Below, piece after piece: positions 30,003 through 38,067 of a stretch of 42,209 bases of DNA. The translations under genes and the position numbers were made by a program. The DNA is taken from positions 1 to 42,209 of the IMG/VR virus record IMGVR_UViG_3300020021_000022. One strand, written 5' to 3'. The stretch is from a virus. Every line of letters begins with the position of its first letter. Positions within the stretch are counted from its first letter, which is position 1. Under the pieces are notes generated by a model. That model did no database searches and was not told the DNA's origin. It was given only the letters and a program-made list of their open reading frames with translations.

Positions 30003-32228
30003 ATGCAGGATCAGGACCAGGACGCGCTCGAAGATAAGAAGCAGCAGGACTTCCAGCTGAAGTGGCCGGCCGCCGAACTCTCGAGAGTCGCGAACCGGAT
30101 TCAGCAGGACTACCGCTCCGCTCTCGCGGATCATAACCGGCGCATCCAAATGTGGCGGGAGTACTACCGGCGTTGGCGCGCCAAGGTCAACATGCCGGCC
30201 GAGGGCGAAGAGAGCTCGAGCAACGTCCCGGTTCCTTACATTCGCTGGAACATCTTCACCAAATGGGCAAAGGAAATGGATGCCCTATTCGGTGATGACG
30301 CGGAGATTGTGGCAGTTCCCACCGGACCGTCTGACTTCAAGCGCGACAAGAAGATCTCGCGTTACATGACCTGGCGGATCTTCTCCTACATGAAGCTGAC
30401 GAACCCGTTCTGCGTGTTCGTGCTTCGCAAGCTGCTGTTCGGCCGAAGCGTTGCGTATTCACCCTGGTTGCGCGACACCTTCGATGTCGACGGGCACGAT
30501 GTCGTTGACTACGAGGGGCCTCAGTTTACCCCGTTGTGGCCGGATGACTTCATCGTGCCCTGCGAAGAAGTCGACACTCTGCATGAGTTCAGCTTCGTTA
30601 TTAGAAAGTACCGCATTTCACCGGACGCGCTCCTGCAAGGCGAGGAGGAAGGCCGCTACCAGGGGATTACCAAGAACTGGACCAGGATCCTCAACATGGC
30701 CCAGCACGGCATCCAACGCGAGAGCGAGGGTGACGAGATTAAGCGCGAGAAGGACGAAGCGGAAGGGCTGATGTACGAGCGCCCGCTGAGTTCTGGCGAG
30801 TCCGTGCTGGTCCTCGAATGGTACGGCAAATGGCGGCCGCTCAAGGGCAAGAACTCCGACGCTTCCGAGTGGGACTTCAAAAAGCGCCAGATGCGGCAGA
30901 AGGACTTTGTAATCCGCTACCTCTGGGACCTTCACCTGGTGATTGGCATCCAGGATCTTGCGCAGCTCTACCCGACCAAAAAGAACAAACGACCGTTCGT
31001 TGAAAGCTCAATGATCAAGGACGGTTCGTACTGGTCCCCGGGCATGGCGGAAATGCTCATCGACCTCGAAGACGAACTCCGGACCAACCACAACCAGGCG
31101 ACCGAGGCGGGGCAGCTCGCCATCAACCCGCCACTGGGCTACCGCCCGGCGTCCGGTTTCAATCCCGAAACCTTCAAAGTGTCGCCCGGGATATCAATCC
31201 CCCTGGACAACCCGGCAACGGACATCGTTCAGCTCAAAATCGGCGCCAACATGGACATCGCGAGCTGGAAGGAGCAAGCCGTTCTTGCATACGGCGAAAA
31301 GCTCACCGGCATGAGCGATTTGCAGATGGGCCGGCAAAGCGATCGCCCGAACGCACCGCGCACCGCACAGCAGACGGTTTCACTCCTAGAGGAAGGCAAC
31401 GTTCGCATCTCGCTGGATATAAAGGTTCTCCGCGAGGACATGAGCGTGGTCTTGTCCCACTTCTGGGATATGGAGTATATCTTCTCGCCCGAGGAGCTGT
31501 TCTTCAGGGTCACCGAGGAGGATGCAGACGGCGCTTTCGGAACGAAGGACGGCGGCGCGTTCCTTACCGCGGAAGACCGCGACGGCCGCTACGACTTCCG
31601 GCTGCAGTTCGCCAACAGCCTCTACTCTCGCGAAGCGGAAAAAGAGAAGACTCTGGCGCGCTACCAGCTCGACCTCCAGAATCCTCTGATCACGCAGAAC
31701 CCGCTCGACCCGACATTCCAAGCGCTCTGGGAAGTGACGCGCCAGGCGCACGAAGCTCTGGGCGATCCGGACTTTGAGGCGATTGTCCCGAGGCCTCCGG
31801 CTCCCGACGCGCCAGTTGATCCGAAACAGGAATGGATTAAGTTCCTACACGGTGAGGGCGACGAGGTTCACGTCAATCCGATGGACAATGATTTGTTGCA
31901 CATGACCCGGCACATGAAAGACCTCAAGCTCGCTGAAACCGATCCGGAGCACGCGGACAAGGATGCGATGCAGGGGCTTATCGTCCACTACCACGACCAC
32001 ATCATTCAGCTTCAGCAGAAGAAGATTCAGCAAGCCATCATGGAATCGGTTGTGCAGTCGGCGGGGCAACTCGCGCAGCAAGGGCCGCCGGCGGCTGCTG
32101 GGGCGGGACCGGGATCTCTCCCGAAGGGTTTGTTCGGCGGAACGCAACAGACGCAACCGGCCGGCAATCCCGAAGCCGCGGGGCCGCAAATCTATTCCGG
32201 ACACCCTGAAGGGATGCACCAGGCATGA
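30003..32228 (+). CDS. Portal protein
   Basis: 741 residues. A charged helical N-terminus (RIQQDYRSALADHNRRIQMW) is followed by VPVPYIRWNIFTKWAKEMDA, typical of large podoviral portals. The wing/stem region has KLLFGRSVAYSPWLRD. The C-terminal third holds the crown-like helical part with Gln/Pro/Gly-rich end (QQGPPAAAGAGPGSLPKGLF). It forms the ring at the capsid vertex through which DNA enters and leaves, and docks the terminase. The size fits a P22-type portal better than the shorter HK97 type. Confidence 0.8.
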   Translation: MQDQDQDALEDKKQQDFQLKWPAAELSRVANRIQQDYRSALADHNRRIQMWREYYRRWRAKVNMPAEGEESSSNVPVPYIRWNIFTKWAKEMDALFGDDAEIVAVPTGPSDFKRDKKISRYMTWRIFSYMKLTNPFCVFVLRKLLFGRSVAYSPWLRDTFDVDGHDVVDYEGPQFTPLWPDDFIVPCEEVDTLHEFSFVIRKYRISPDALLQGEEEGRYQGITKNWTRILNMAQHGIQRESEGDEIKREKDEAEGLMYERPLSSGESVLVLEWYGKWRPLKGKNSDASEWDFKKRQMRQKDFVIRYLWDLHLVIGIQDLAQLYPTKKNKRPFVESSMIKDGSYWSPGMAEMLIDLEDELRTNHNQATEAGQLAINPPLGYRPASGFNPETFKVSPGISIPLDNPATDIVQLKIGANMDIASWKEQAVLAYGEKLTGMSDLQMGRQSDRPNAPRTAQQTVSLLEEGNVRISLDIKVLREDMSVVLSHFWDMEYIFSPEELFFRVTEEDADGAFGTKDGGAFLTAEDRDGRYDFRLQFANSLYSREAEKEKTLARYQLDLQNPLITQNPLDPTFQALWEVTRQAHEALGDPDFEAIVPRPPAPDAPVDPKQEWIKFLHGEGDEVHVNPMDNDLLHMTRHMKDLKLAETDPEHADKDAMQGLIVHYHDHIIQLQQKKIQQAIMESVVQSAGQLAQQGPPAAAGAGPGSLPKGLFGGTQQTQPAGNPEAAGPQIYSGHPEGMHQA

Positions 32229-32473
32229 CCGCAAAGCTTTTGACCGTGGACCGCACAGACGCGGTGGATCGTGGGGAGTTTCAACGGATGATCGAGTCCG
32301 AACTCTTCTTGAGCATCCAGTCGCGCATTTACGCAGAGATGAAACGCGCTCAGGACGCCTGTATCAGTTCGGACTCGGGGTTAAAGGTTAGACGAGCACA
32401 AGGCGCCGTGGCAGCGTTGCGCACGGCCCTGGAACTACCAGCACAGATGCTGGCAGAGATGACGAAGCGTTAA
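32225..32473 (+). CDS. Small helical protein after the portal
   Basis: 82 residues, ATG overlapping the portal stop (ATGA). It is all helical (MIESELFLSIQSRIYAEMKR, LRTALELPAQMLAEMTKR) with one Cys. Proteins of this kind follow portals in several phages, possibly as assembly helpers. It converges with the inverted gene ending at 32470, overlapping by 4 bases. Confidence 0.6.
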   Translation: MTAKLLTVDRTDAVDRGEFQRMIESELFLSIQSRIYAEMKRAQDACISSDSGLKVRRAQGAVAALRTALELPAQMLAEMTKR

Positions 32474-33093
32474 GCAGCGGCGGGCGCGGTGCCCTGTTTG
32501 GCGTTCTGGATCAGTTGAGCCAGCGCAAGATTCTGGGCCGCTTGACTGTTAGCTAATCCGACGATGGCCGTTACCATCTCGCCCATGGCGCCAGTGAACT
32601 GGAGAGTCAGATTATTCATGGTGGTCATGATTGAAGCGGTAGATCCCAGCGCATCGTTGACTGGAGCCTGCCCAGTGATATCGTTACCCGCTCCCCGGGT
32701 GACCGGGTTCATCTGATCGGTCCACATGCCATCCGCTGCCATATCGGCTACCTTGCGGGATGCGGCGCGTTCAGAAACGACATCGTTGGCCGCGTCGATG
32801 TGGATCTTGTCTGAGACCTTAATCCCGTTTTGAAGGGCCTGGATAGTAAGGTTGTTAAGAGCGCCCAGATTCGACTGGAGCGTTGCGGCCGACTGCTCGA
32901 AGATGCGTTGATTCTGGCGGATGCCTTCGAGGTCGGGATGTTGGTAGGCATCGTACGTCCGTTTCCGGTTCGATCCCCAATTGTTCGCCATATCAGAATC
33001 GCGGAACGCATTGTCCTGGCTCTGATTTTCGAAATCTTCCTGGGTGTCCTGGACCCTTGAGTCCGGGGGAATGTTGTTGTTTCCGTCTCCCAT
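32470..33093 (-). CDS. Inverted virion-region gene, Asn/Gln-rich helical protein
   Basis: 207 residues, ATG with AAAGGAG upstream. It begins with polar, Asn-rich sequence (MGDGNNNIPPDSRVQDTQED), continues with long helices (GIRQNQRIFEQSAATLQSNL, AAQNLALAQLIQNAKQG) and a central Met/Ala-rich helix with membrane-like character (TASIMTTMNNLTLQFTGAMG). It resembles phage structural or internal proteins. Being on the opposite strand inside the late region, it must have its own promoter, probably between 33402 and 33467, with the gene at 33105-33401. Confidence 0.6.
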   Translation of the reverse strand: MGDGNNNIPPDSRVQDTQEDFENQSQDNAFRDSDMANNWGSNRKRTYDAYQHPDLEGIRQNQRIFEQSAATLQSNLGALNNLTIQALQNGIKVSDKIHIDAANDVVSERAASRKVADMAADGMWTDQMNPVTRGAGNDITGQAPVNDALGSTASIMTTMNNLTLQFTGAMGEMVTAIVGLANSQAAQNLALAQLIQNAKQGTAPAAA

Positions 33094-33104
33094 AACTTTC
33101 TCCT

Positions 33105-33401
33105 TTATGCGGCAGCAACCGGGACGGGGTTCGCCGGGTCCTGACCGAGAGTATTGAGCTTGTCGACTTCTCCCTGTAGGGCCGCGGCAGATTCCACGGA
33201 CAGGCCACCGGCGTCGATGAGCGATTGAATTCGGGCAGCGATCTTATCGGTCGCGGCATCGAACTCTGTAATCAGGGCGGCAACTTTGGGGTCAACCATA
33301 ACGTTTCCTTCTTTCTCCAATGCAACATCAAGGGCTTGTGTCATGGACAGCAACCGCGTTTGAACCCTGTGTTGAAGCAGCAGCAGCTCCATCTTCGTCA
33401 T
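33105..33401 (-). CDS. Inverted small helical protein with two possible starts
   Basis: 98 residues from ATG 33401 (GAGGGAACGTTATG) or 64 from ATG 33299 (AAGGAAACGTTATG). Both starts are in frame, and each has a near-identical ribosome-binding-site plus start module. The long form adds a helical segment (TKMELLLLQHRVQTRLLSMT). The common part is helical (DPKVAALITEFDAATDKIAA) and ends in an Ala/Pro/Val tail. Two products from one frame would suit a pair such as a scaffold or holin/antiholin. The gene is leftward, before the 32470-33093 gene. Confidence 0.55.
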   Translation of the reverse strand: MTKMELLLLQHRVQTRLLSMTQALDVALEKEGNVMVDPKVAALITEFDAATDKIAARIQSLIDAGGLSVESAAALQGEVDKLNTLGQDPANPVPVAAA

Positions 33402-33467
33402 AACGTTCCCTCGCTCGTTCAACTCTAGACCTTCGCAAGAGCAATAGATAGCTGTCGGATAGCCGTT
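33402..33467. promoter_or_regulatory. Divergent promoter region with site C of the motif
   Basis: 66 bases between the leftward gene pair and the rightward late genes. TGTCGGATAGCC (33453-33464) ends 3 bases before ATG 33468, with no ribosome binding site, as expected for a -10 region of a leaderless transcript. A short copy GATAGC precedes it at 33447-33452. No certain leftward promoter was found. Confidence 0.5.
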
Positions 33468-33803
33468 ATGACTGGCGTGGTTGTGACGGTTCGGTGTAAC
33501 TGGTGCTCGATCGAGAAACCCGAGTTCCTCGTTCACCGGCTCGGGAGCGGGCAAGTCATTTGTGACTACTGTCTCGATTGGCACTGCACAACGCTTGATT
33601 GGCTTGGCGGTGGAGCGATTCCCCGCACCTGCCAAATCTGCCGGACACCCTGGGAGCTGACAAGCCCTCGCGACATCGCAGCCAAGATCTACGTCGTCCC
33701 GAAGGACGGCATCTACCAGCTCCTCTGTGAAGCGTGCGTTCGCCCTTACACCGCGAAACGCACCGACCTCTACGGCAATACCGAGTACTCCAAAGCAGCC
33801 TAA
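33468..33803 (+). CDS. Zinc-finger protein with four CxxC pairs
   Basis: 111 residues, ATG 33468. CxxC pairs: C10/C13 (RCNWC), C32/C35 (VICDYC), C55/C58 (TCQICRT) and a fourth near residues 88-91 (LLCEAC), enough for two zinc ribbons. Charged linkers lie between. The start has no ribosome binding site and is close to the recurrent motif, which points to a leaderless mRNA. It is the first gene of the rightward head operon, which could make it a late regulator. Family not recognised. Confidence 0.6.
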   Translation: MTGVVVTVRCNWCSIEKPEFLVHRLGSGQVICDYCLDWHCTTLDWLGGGAIPRTCQICRTPWELTSPRDIAAKIYVVPKDGIYQLLCEACVRPYTAKRTDLYGNTEYSKAA

Positions 33804-34577
33804 ATGGACCCCATCACCGTTACGAACACTCCCCCGGCAACACCGGCGGTGGCCACCCCACCGGCGGCAGTGCCAGCAGTAGTTGACAACTCATCGGAGC
33901 TTGCAGCGCTCAAGGCGGAAATCGCTGAGAATAAGCGCGCCACCGAGTTCTGGTACGACAAAGCCACCAGGCAGGCGCCGGCGCCGGCGGCCGTGGCTGA
34001 ACCCGAACCCGAGGATGACACCGACCTCCTGGACCTGATTTCTACGCAAGGCGCCAAGGGCTTCGATGCCTTCATGCGCAAGCGTGGCTATGCGAGCAGA
34101 GCCGAAGTTGAGCAGGCGGTTAACAGCAAGGCGGCGCAGCTCTCGGCCGAAGCGGACCTGATAGGGCGATTCCCTGACCTCCGCGACAAGTCATCCGTGT
34201 TCTTCACCGCAACGGCGCAAGCCTACGGCGAGCTGAAACGCCAAGGCGTTCCGGAAGCGCTGGCCATGAGCCTCGCAGCCGAACGAGCGGAACTCGCTGG
34301 CTACAAGGGCGGCACGATCAAGACCGCGACCCAGAAAACCGCGGACGCTAAGGCTGACAAAGAAGCCACGCGGCTCGCTCGGATCAAGGCGCAAGGCGCC
34401 GATCGCCCGGCTCGGGCCACCGATCAGGACGAAGAGGACGACGACGAGCTAAACGCTCAGGAGCTGCATATCTGCGAAGCCATGGGGATCACTCCCGAGG
34501 CTTACAAGGCACGCGCTCAAAAGGGCGTCCAGATGGGCATGAAACAGATGCCGACTCGCACAAAGAAGGCGGCATAA
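33804..34577 (+). CDS. Putative scaffolding protein
   Basis: 257 residues, ATG directly after the upstream stop. Pro/Ala/Thr-rich start, then helical segments (SSELAALKAEIAENKRATEF), acidic patches (EPEPEDDTDLLDLI, DQDEEDDDELNAQE) and a basic C-terminus (MKQMPTRTKKAA). High charge, helices and a basic tail next to capsid genes suit a scaffold that binds the coat protein through its C-terminus. No protease is seen nearby, so scaffold release without cleavage is possible. Identification by features, not by homology. Confidence 0.6.
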   Translation: MDPITVTNTPPATPAVATPPAAVPAVVDNSSELAALKAEIAENKRATEFWYDKATRQAPAPAAVAEPEPEDDTDLLDLISTQGAKGFDAFMRKRGYASRAEVEQAVNSKAAQLSAEADLIGRFPDLRDKSSVFFTATAQAYGELKRQGVPEALAMSLAAERAELAGYKGGTIKTATQKTADAKADKEATRLARIKAQGADRPARATDQDEEDDDELNAQELHICEAMGITPEAYKARAQKGVQMGMKQMPTRTKKAA

Positions 34578-34580
34578 CCA

Positions 34581-35483
34581 ATGGGACGATCTACCAACAC
34601 TCCACCGAAACTACCGCTCTCCGATCCCGCGGAAGTCGCTAATCAGCGCATCCTCGCGGCTCGCCAAGAGCGAATCATCCAGAAAGAAGTTGAGGACTCG
34701 ATCGACCTCGGCCTCGACCTGAAGGAAGCACCCGCGGAAACCGCCGGGGAACTACTCCGCGACGAATGGGACAAGAAAGCATTCGGAGATCTGCGAACCA
34801 CGACCCGCGTGGTCTACGGTCCGGACCCGGTTGTGAGCAACTGTCCCCAGTTCCACGAACGTCTGGAAAAGTATGGCTTGGACGCTACCGCGCAAGGGTT
34901 CTACGACCTCATCATGCAACGCGGTGAGCTCGCAGCTCCGGACCCGATCATGCGCAAAGGGCTCCGCAGCTCCATCGCGAAGTTCGGGAAGGAGGCGACC
35001 GCAAAGGCGTTCCAGGAACGCATCCTCAGAATCCCGCAGCGGACGATTGAAATCGATCTCGACACCGAACTCGATCCGCTCCTCATGAACCCCATGCGGG
35101 CTGCGGTCGAGCGTTACGGCCGTCCCGGTTTTTCGGTGAAGTTCCTATCCATTCGTTGTAACGACGTGCTCGGGCTGCGTGGTTACGAGATCACCAAGGA
35201 CGAAAACGGCGATGTGGTCAAAATCGGCACGCTCGTCATGGGGCAGATTCCCACCGCGATGGCGGAGCGGCGCCGGCTGCACTGGGCCAATGAAAGCCGG
35301 GAGCAGCTAGCGGAACAGGAAAACAGTTTCTACGATTCGGCTGAACGAGAAATCAGATCCGAGGGCGGGCGTGGTCTCGGCGCCTCGTTACTGAAACGTG
35401 GCGAAGGCACCACCGCGGACCCCGCTCTGAACGACGATTACACCGGCGACACCCGGGCCACGGGTATCTCGATCGGCAGATAA
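34581..35483 (+). CDS. Unknown protein of the head operon
   Basis: 300 residues. The first 80 residues are charged and helical (NQRILAARQERIIQKEVEDS). A mixed domain follows, with beta strands around PGFSVKFLSIRCNDVLGLRG and helices around SSIAKFGKEATAKAFQERIL. The C-terminal part is acidic/basic and Gly-rich. It lies between scaffold-like and decoration genes, suggesting a head-assembly or accessory role. Function unknown. Confidence 0.6.
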   Translation: MGRSTNTPPKLPLSDPAEVANQRILAARQERIIQKEVEDSIDLGLDLKEAPAETAGELLRDEWDKKAFGDLRTTTRVVYGPDPVVSNCPQFHERLEKYGLDATAQGFYDLIMQRGELAAPDPIMRKGLRSSIAKFGKEATAKAFQERILRIPQRTIEIDLDTELDPLLMNPMRAAVERYGRPGFSVKFLSIRCNDVLGLRGYEITKDENGDVVKIGTLVMGQIPTAMAERRRLHWANESREQLAEQENSFYDSAEREIRSEGGRGLGASLLKRGEGTTADPALNDDYTGDTRATGISIGR

Positions 35484-35687
35484 GTGGAACTCCGGCCGGG
35501 CGCGCACCTTATCCATAACAGTGCTGCGGTCGAGTTGCTCTACCTCGAACCGGCCGTAGACGACAAAGAGATTCAGTTCTGGTGGGTCAAGTTGATCTTC
35601 GTGGCGGAGGCGCAAACGGAGCTGCGCGCCTTCCACCGCGGACGCACGTACCGAGGGATTCACGGATTAGCTTCGTTTTCGTTCTGA
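35484..35687 (+). CDS. Small protein before the decoration gene
   Basis: 67 residues from GTG 35484, next to the upstream stop. Beta-rich with Trp (DDKEIQFWWVKLIFVAEAQT) and a basic C-terminus. No family is recognised. It ends 2 bases before site D of the recurrent motif. Confidence 0.55.
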   Translation: MELRPGAHLIHNSAAVELLYLEPAVDDKEIQFWWVKLIFVAEAQTELRAFHRGRTYRGIHGLASFSF

Positions 35688-35689
35688 CC

Positions 35690-35701
35690 TGTCGGATAGC
35701 C
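35690..35701 (+). promoter_or_regulatory. Recurrent motif TGTCGGATAGCC, site D, before decoration and capsid genes
   Basis: Exact copy. It is followed by AAGGAGG (35705-35711) and GGGG-ATTT-CCCC (35710-35721), a short hairpin. The GTG of the decoration gene is at 35730, so here a leader of about 20 bases with a ribosome binding site exists. The hairpin could shorten the effective spacing to the start. Confidence 0.5.
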
Positions 35702-35729
35702 CCCAAGGAGGGGATTTCCCCAAATTTAA

Positions 35730-36293
35730 GTGGCTAACCCAAATAACCTTTTCGGATTCCGTCCGTTGAACCGCGATAGCGGCGGACCCTTTTTCAGTCG
35801 CGAGTACGGCAAGCCGGCATCGGACACCGTGGCGATCTTCATGAATGACCTGGTGCTCAAGGCCGCGCTCAGCGTTGCTTCTCCCACCGGGCTCGGTAAC
35901 CCGGTCCCCGGTTGCAAGAGCGCGCAGGCCGCGACTCCGGGCACTTCGCTCTACCAGGGATCCTCCATCAATTTCGGCGCGGCTTCCACGCTCACCACGC
36001 ACCTGGTTGTCGACTCGATCGACACCACCTTTATTGCTCAGGTGGATGGTGCTTTGGCTGTGACCACCGCCTCGCATGTCGGCAAGAACGCGAACGTCGC
36101 AATCGGTACCGGAAACGCGCTCACCAAACAGAGCACCTTCGGTGTCGCCAACGGCTCGATCGCGACCACGGCCGGCCTCGATCTGAGAATCCTTCGCGTG
36201 TGCAACATCAGCCCGAACGCTGAAGGCGCCAACGCGATCGTTGAAGTCACGATTCTCAAGAGCGAATTTGCTCAGGGCAGCGCCGGCGTATAG
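35730..36293 (+). CDS. Capsid decoration (structural cement) protein
   Basis: 187 residues from GTG 35730. MANPNNLFGFRPLNRDSGGP, a following YGKPASDTVAIFMNDLVLKA and later CKSAQAATPGTS and DGALAVTTASHVG are typical of the cement or decoration proteins encoded just before the major capsid gene in many phages. The protein is beta-rich, as expected for a jelly-roll or similar fold that trimerises on the capsid surface. Confidence 0.8.
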   Translation: MANPNNLFGFRPLNRDSGGPFFSREYGKPASDTVAIFMNDLVLKAALSVASPTGLGNPVPGCKSAQAATPGTSLYQGSSINFGAASTLTTHLVVDSIDTTFIAQVDGALAVTTASHVGKNANVAIGTGNALTKQSTFGVANGSIATTAGLDLRILRVCNISPNAEGANAIVEVTILKSEFAQGSAGV

Positions 36294-36323
36294 CCAGCAC
36301 AGGAACAGGACCAGGACCAAGAA

Positions 36324-37244
36324 ATGTACATCAGACAGAGTTTTCCAGACCTTAACCTCGCGAGCATGTTGCCCGCGATCGATGAGGTAGTGATGGCCAA
36401 GTACACCCGCTTTCCCGATCAGTACAGCGAGGTTTTCCGCATGGAGACCTCCTCGCGCTCGATCGAGCAGACCACCGAGGTAACCGGTTTCGGCCAATTC
36501 AGTGTGGTCCCCGAAAACGACAAGACCGTCTATGACGATCCGCTACCCGGGTTCAACAAGACTTACATCCCCGCGCAGTATTCGCTTGGCTTCAAGGTCT
36601 CGCGCATTGCGCAGGACGATGACAAGTTCGGCGTGGTCCGCAAGCTCGCAAGTGAGCTTGGCAAAAGTGCCAAAGAGACTAAAGAGGTAACGTGCGCCTC
36701 GGTGTTCAACACCGGTTTCACGTCAGCCACTGGTCCCGATGGCAAAACACTCTTTGCCGTGGATCACCCGTTAGTCGGCGGCGGAGTGCAAACCAATCGG
36801 CTTGCATTCGCCACCGATCCCGATGTTACTTCGATCCAACTGGCGCTCACCACCATGCGTCAGACTGTCGACCACCGCGGCAAGAAGCTGCGCATCCCGC
36901 CTCGGAAGATGATCGTGCCTTCGCAGCTCGAATTCATCACGGCCGAATTGCTCGGCGGCAACGATCGTAGCGACACTTCGAACCGCGCTATCAACAGCTT
37001 TAAGCGTCGTTCCGGTATGCCTTCCTTCGAAAGTTGGATGGTGTGGGACTACTTAACCGACCCGGGCGCATGGTTCATCCAGGCGGAAAAAGAAGACACG
37101 GAACTGCGTCACTACGACCGCGAATCCTTTAACACGGTGCACGATGTCGAATTTGAAAGTCGCTCCGTAAAGACCGCCGGCTGGATGCGTTTTTCTGTCG
37201 GTTACAACGGCTTCTACGGCATCCTGGGCGTCCCTTCGAGCTAA
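36324..37244 (+). CDS. Major capsid protein
   Basis: 306 residues. It has the N-arm MYIRQSFPDLNLASMLPAID, an E-loop-like region (VVPENDKTVYDDPLPGFNKT) and the DHPLVGG phrase common in gpT-like or HK97-fold capsid proteins. It ends with GWMRFSVGYNGFYGILGVPS. Its length, its position after the decoration gene and its sequence features all support the call. Confidence 0.85.
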   Translation: MYIRQSFPDLNLASMLPAIDEVVMAKYTRFPDQYSEVFRMETSSRSIEQTTEVTGFGQFSVVPENDKTVYDDPLPGFNKTYIPAQYSLGFKVSRIAQDDDKFGVVRKLASELGKSAKETKEVTCASVFNTGFTSATGPDGKTLFAVDHPLVGGGVQTNRLAFATDPDVTSIQLALTTMRQTVDHRGKKLRIPPRKMIVPSQLEFITAELLGGNDRSDTSNRAINSFKRRSGMPSFESWMVWDYLTDPGAWFIQAEKEDTELRHYDRESFNTVHDVEFESRSVKTAGWMRFSVGYNGFYGILGVPSS

Positions 37245-37246
37245 CC

Positions 37247-37693
37247 ATGAGACGACTCCGACGCGGTTTCTCCAGCGTGATCGGCATCAGAGCAGAGACC
37301 TACGTTGACTCGTTTCTTGTCAACGCTGCCGACATCACGACCTCGCACAGCGCGCCCCTCGCGCTTGTCGCGGCTCCCGGGTTAAACAAAGCAATCCAGC
37401 TCACCCGGGCTATCGTCCAATTCCGCTACGGTACGGTGCAGTTCACCGGCGGCGGCGCGCTGTCCTTTGTCTATCACGGTGCAACCGTCAATCTGTTGAG
37501 CGGCACGGTAGCCGCTGCCACGATTCAGGCCGCGGCGAATGCCGTTGTCTCGCCTGGTGCGCAGGCAGCAGCCCTTGTGCTGACTCCCAATGTCGGTATC
37601 GACTGGTTGGCCGCAACCGCGGATTTCGCGGCCGGCGACTCGACGGCCGTGCTGACTCTCTTCTACACGGTGTACGAGCTGAAGCAGAACTAA
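37247..37693 (+). CDS. Unknown beta-rich virion protein
   Basis: 148 residues, ATG 3 bases after the capsid stop. The sequence alternates short Val/Ala/Thr strands (VQFRYGTVQFTGGGALSFVY) and Ala-rich stretches. Probably a head or neck completion protein by position. No family recognised. Confidence 0.55.
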   Translation: MRRLRRGFSSVIGIRAETYVDSFLVNAADITTSHSAPLALVAAPGLNKAIQLTRAIVQFRYGTVQFTGGGALSFVYHGATVNLLSGTVAAATIQAAANAVVSPGAQAAALVLTPNVGIDWLAATADFAAGDSTAVLTLFYTVYELKQN

Positions 37694-37694
37694 C

Positions 37695-38060
37695 ATGAGC
37701 GCAGTCCAGAAGACCATCCCCGTGTTGATCGCCTCCGGCACAGCACTATCGAACGGTGCGCTTCTCGGTGACCATGTTCTCGTTGGAATCCAGATGTCCG
37801 CGGCTTGGTCCGCGGCATCCCTCACCTTTCAAATTTCGTATGACCTCGGCGCGTCGTTTCATGATTTGTACGACGACTCCGGATCAGAAGTAACGCTCGC
37901 TCCCGCGGCTCCCGCGGGCAAGTACTTGCAGATTTCGCCCGATCCGTTCGGCGGAATCGTGCTCCTCAAGGTTCGCAGCGGCACAACCGGCACGCCGGTT
38001 AACCAGGCCGCGGACCGCAACTTGATTCTCACAACGCGCAAACTGTTCCCGATCAGGTAG
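37695..38060 (+). CDS. Unknown small beta-rich virion protein
   Basis: 121 residues, one base after the upstream stop. Patterns such as LGDHVLVGIQMSAAWSAASL, FQISYDLGASFHDLYDDSGS and a C-terminal LILTTRKLFPIR are like single-domain beta-sandwich proteins at phage necks or fibres. No enzymatic motif. Function unknown. Confidence 0.55.
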   Translation: MSAVQKTIPVLIASGTALSNGALLGDHVLVGIQMSAAWSAASLTFQISYDLGASFHDLYDDSGSEVTLAPAAPAGKYLQISPDPFGGIVLLKVRSGTTGTPVNQAADRNLILTTRKLFPIR

Positions 38061-38067
38061 ATACTTA

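Noticed and set aside
32960-32985. GGTTCGATCCCCA, like the T arm of a tRNA
   Set aside because: It lies inside the inverted 32470-33093 gene; I could not build acceptor, D and anticodon arms around it.
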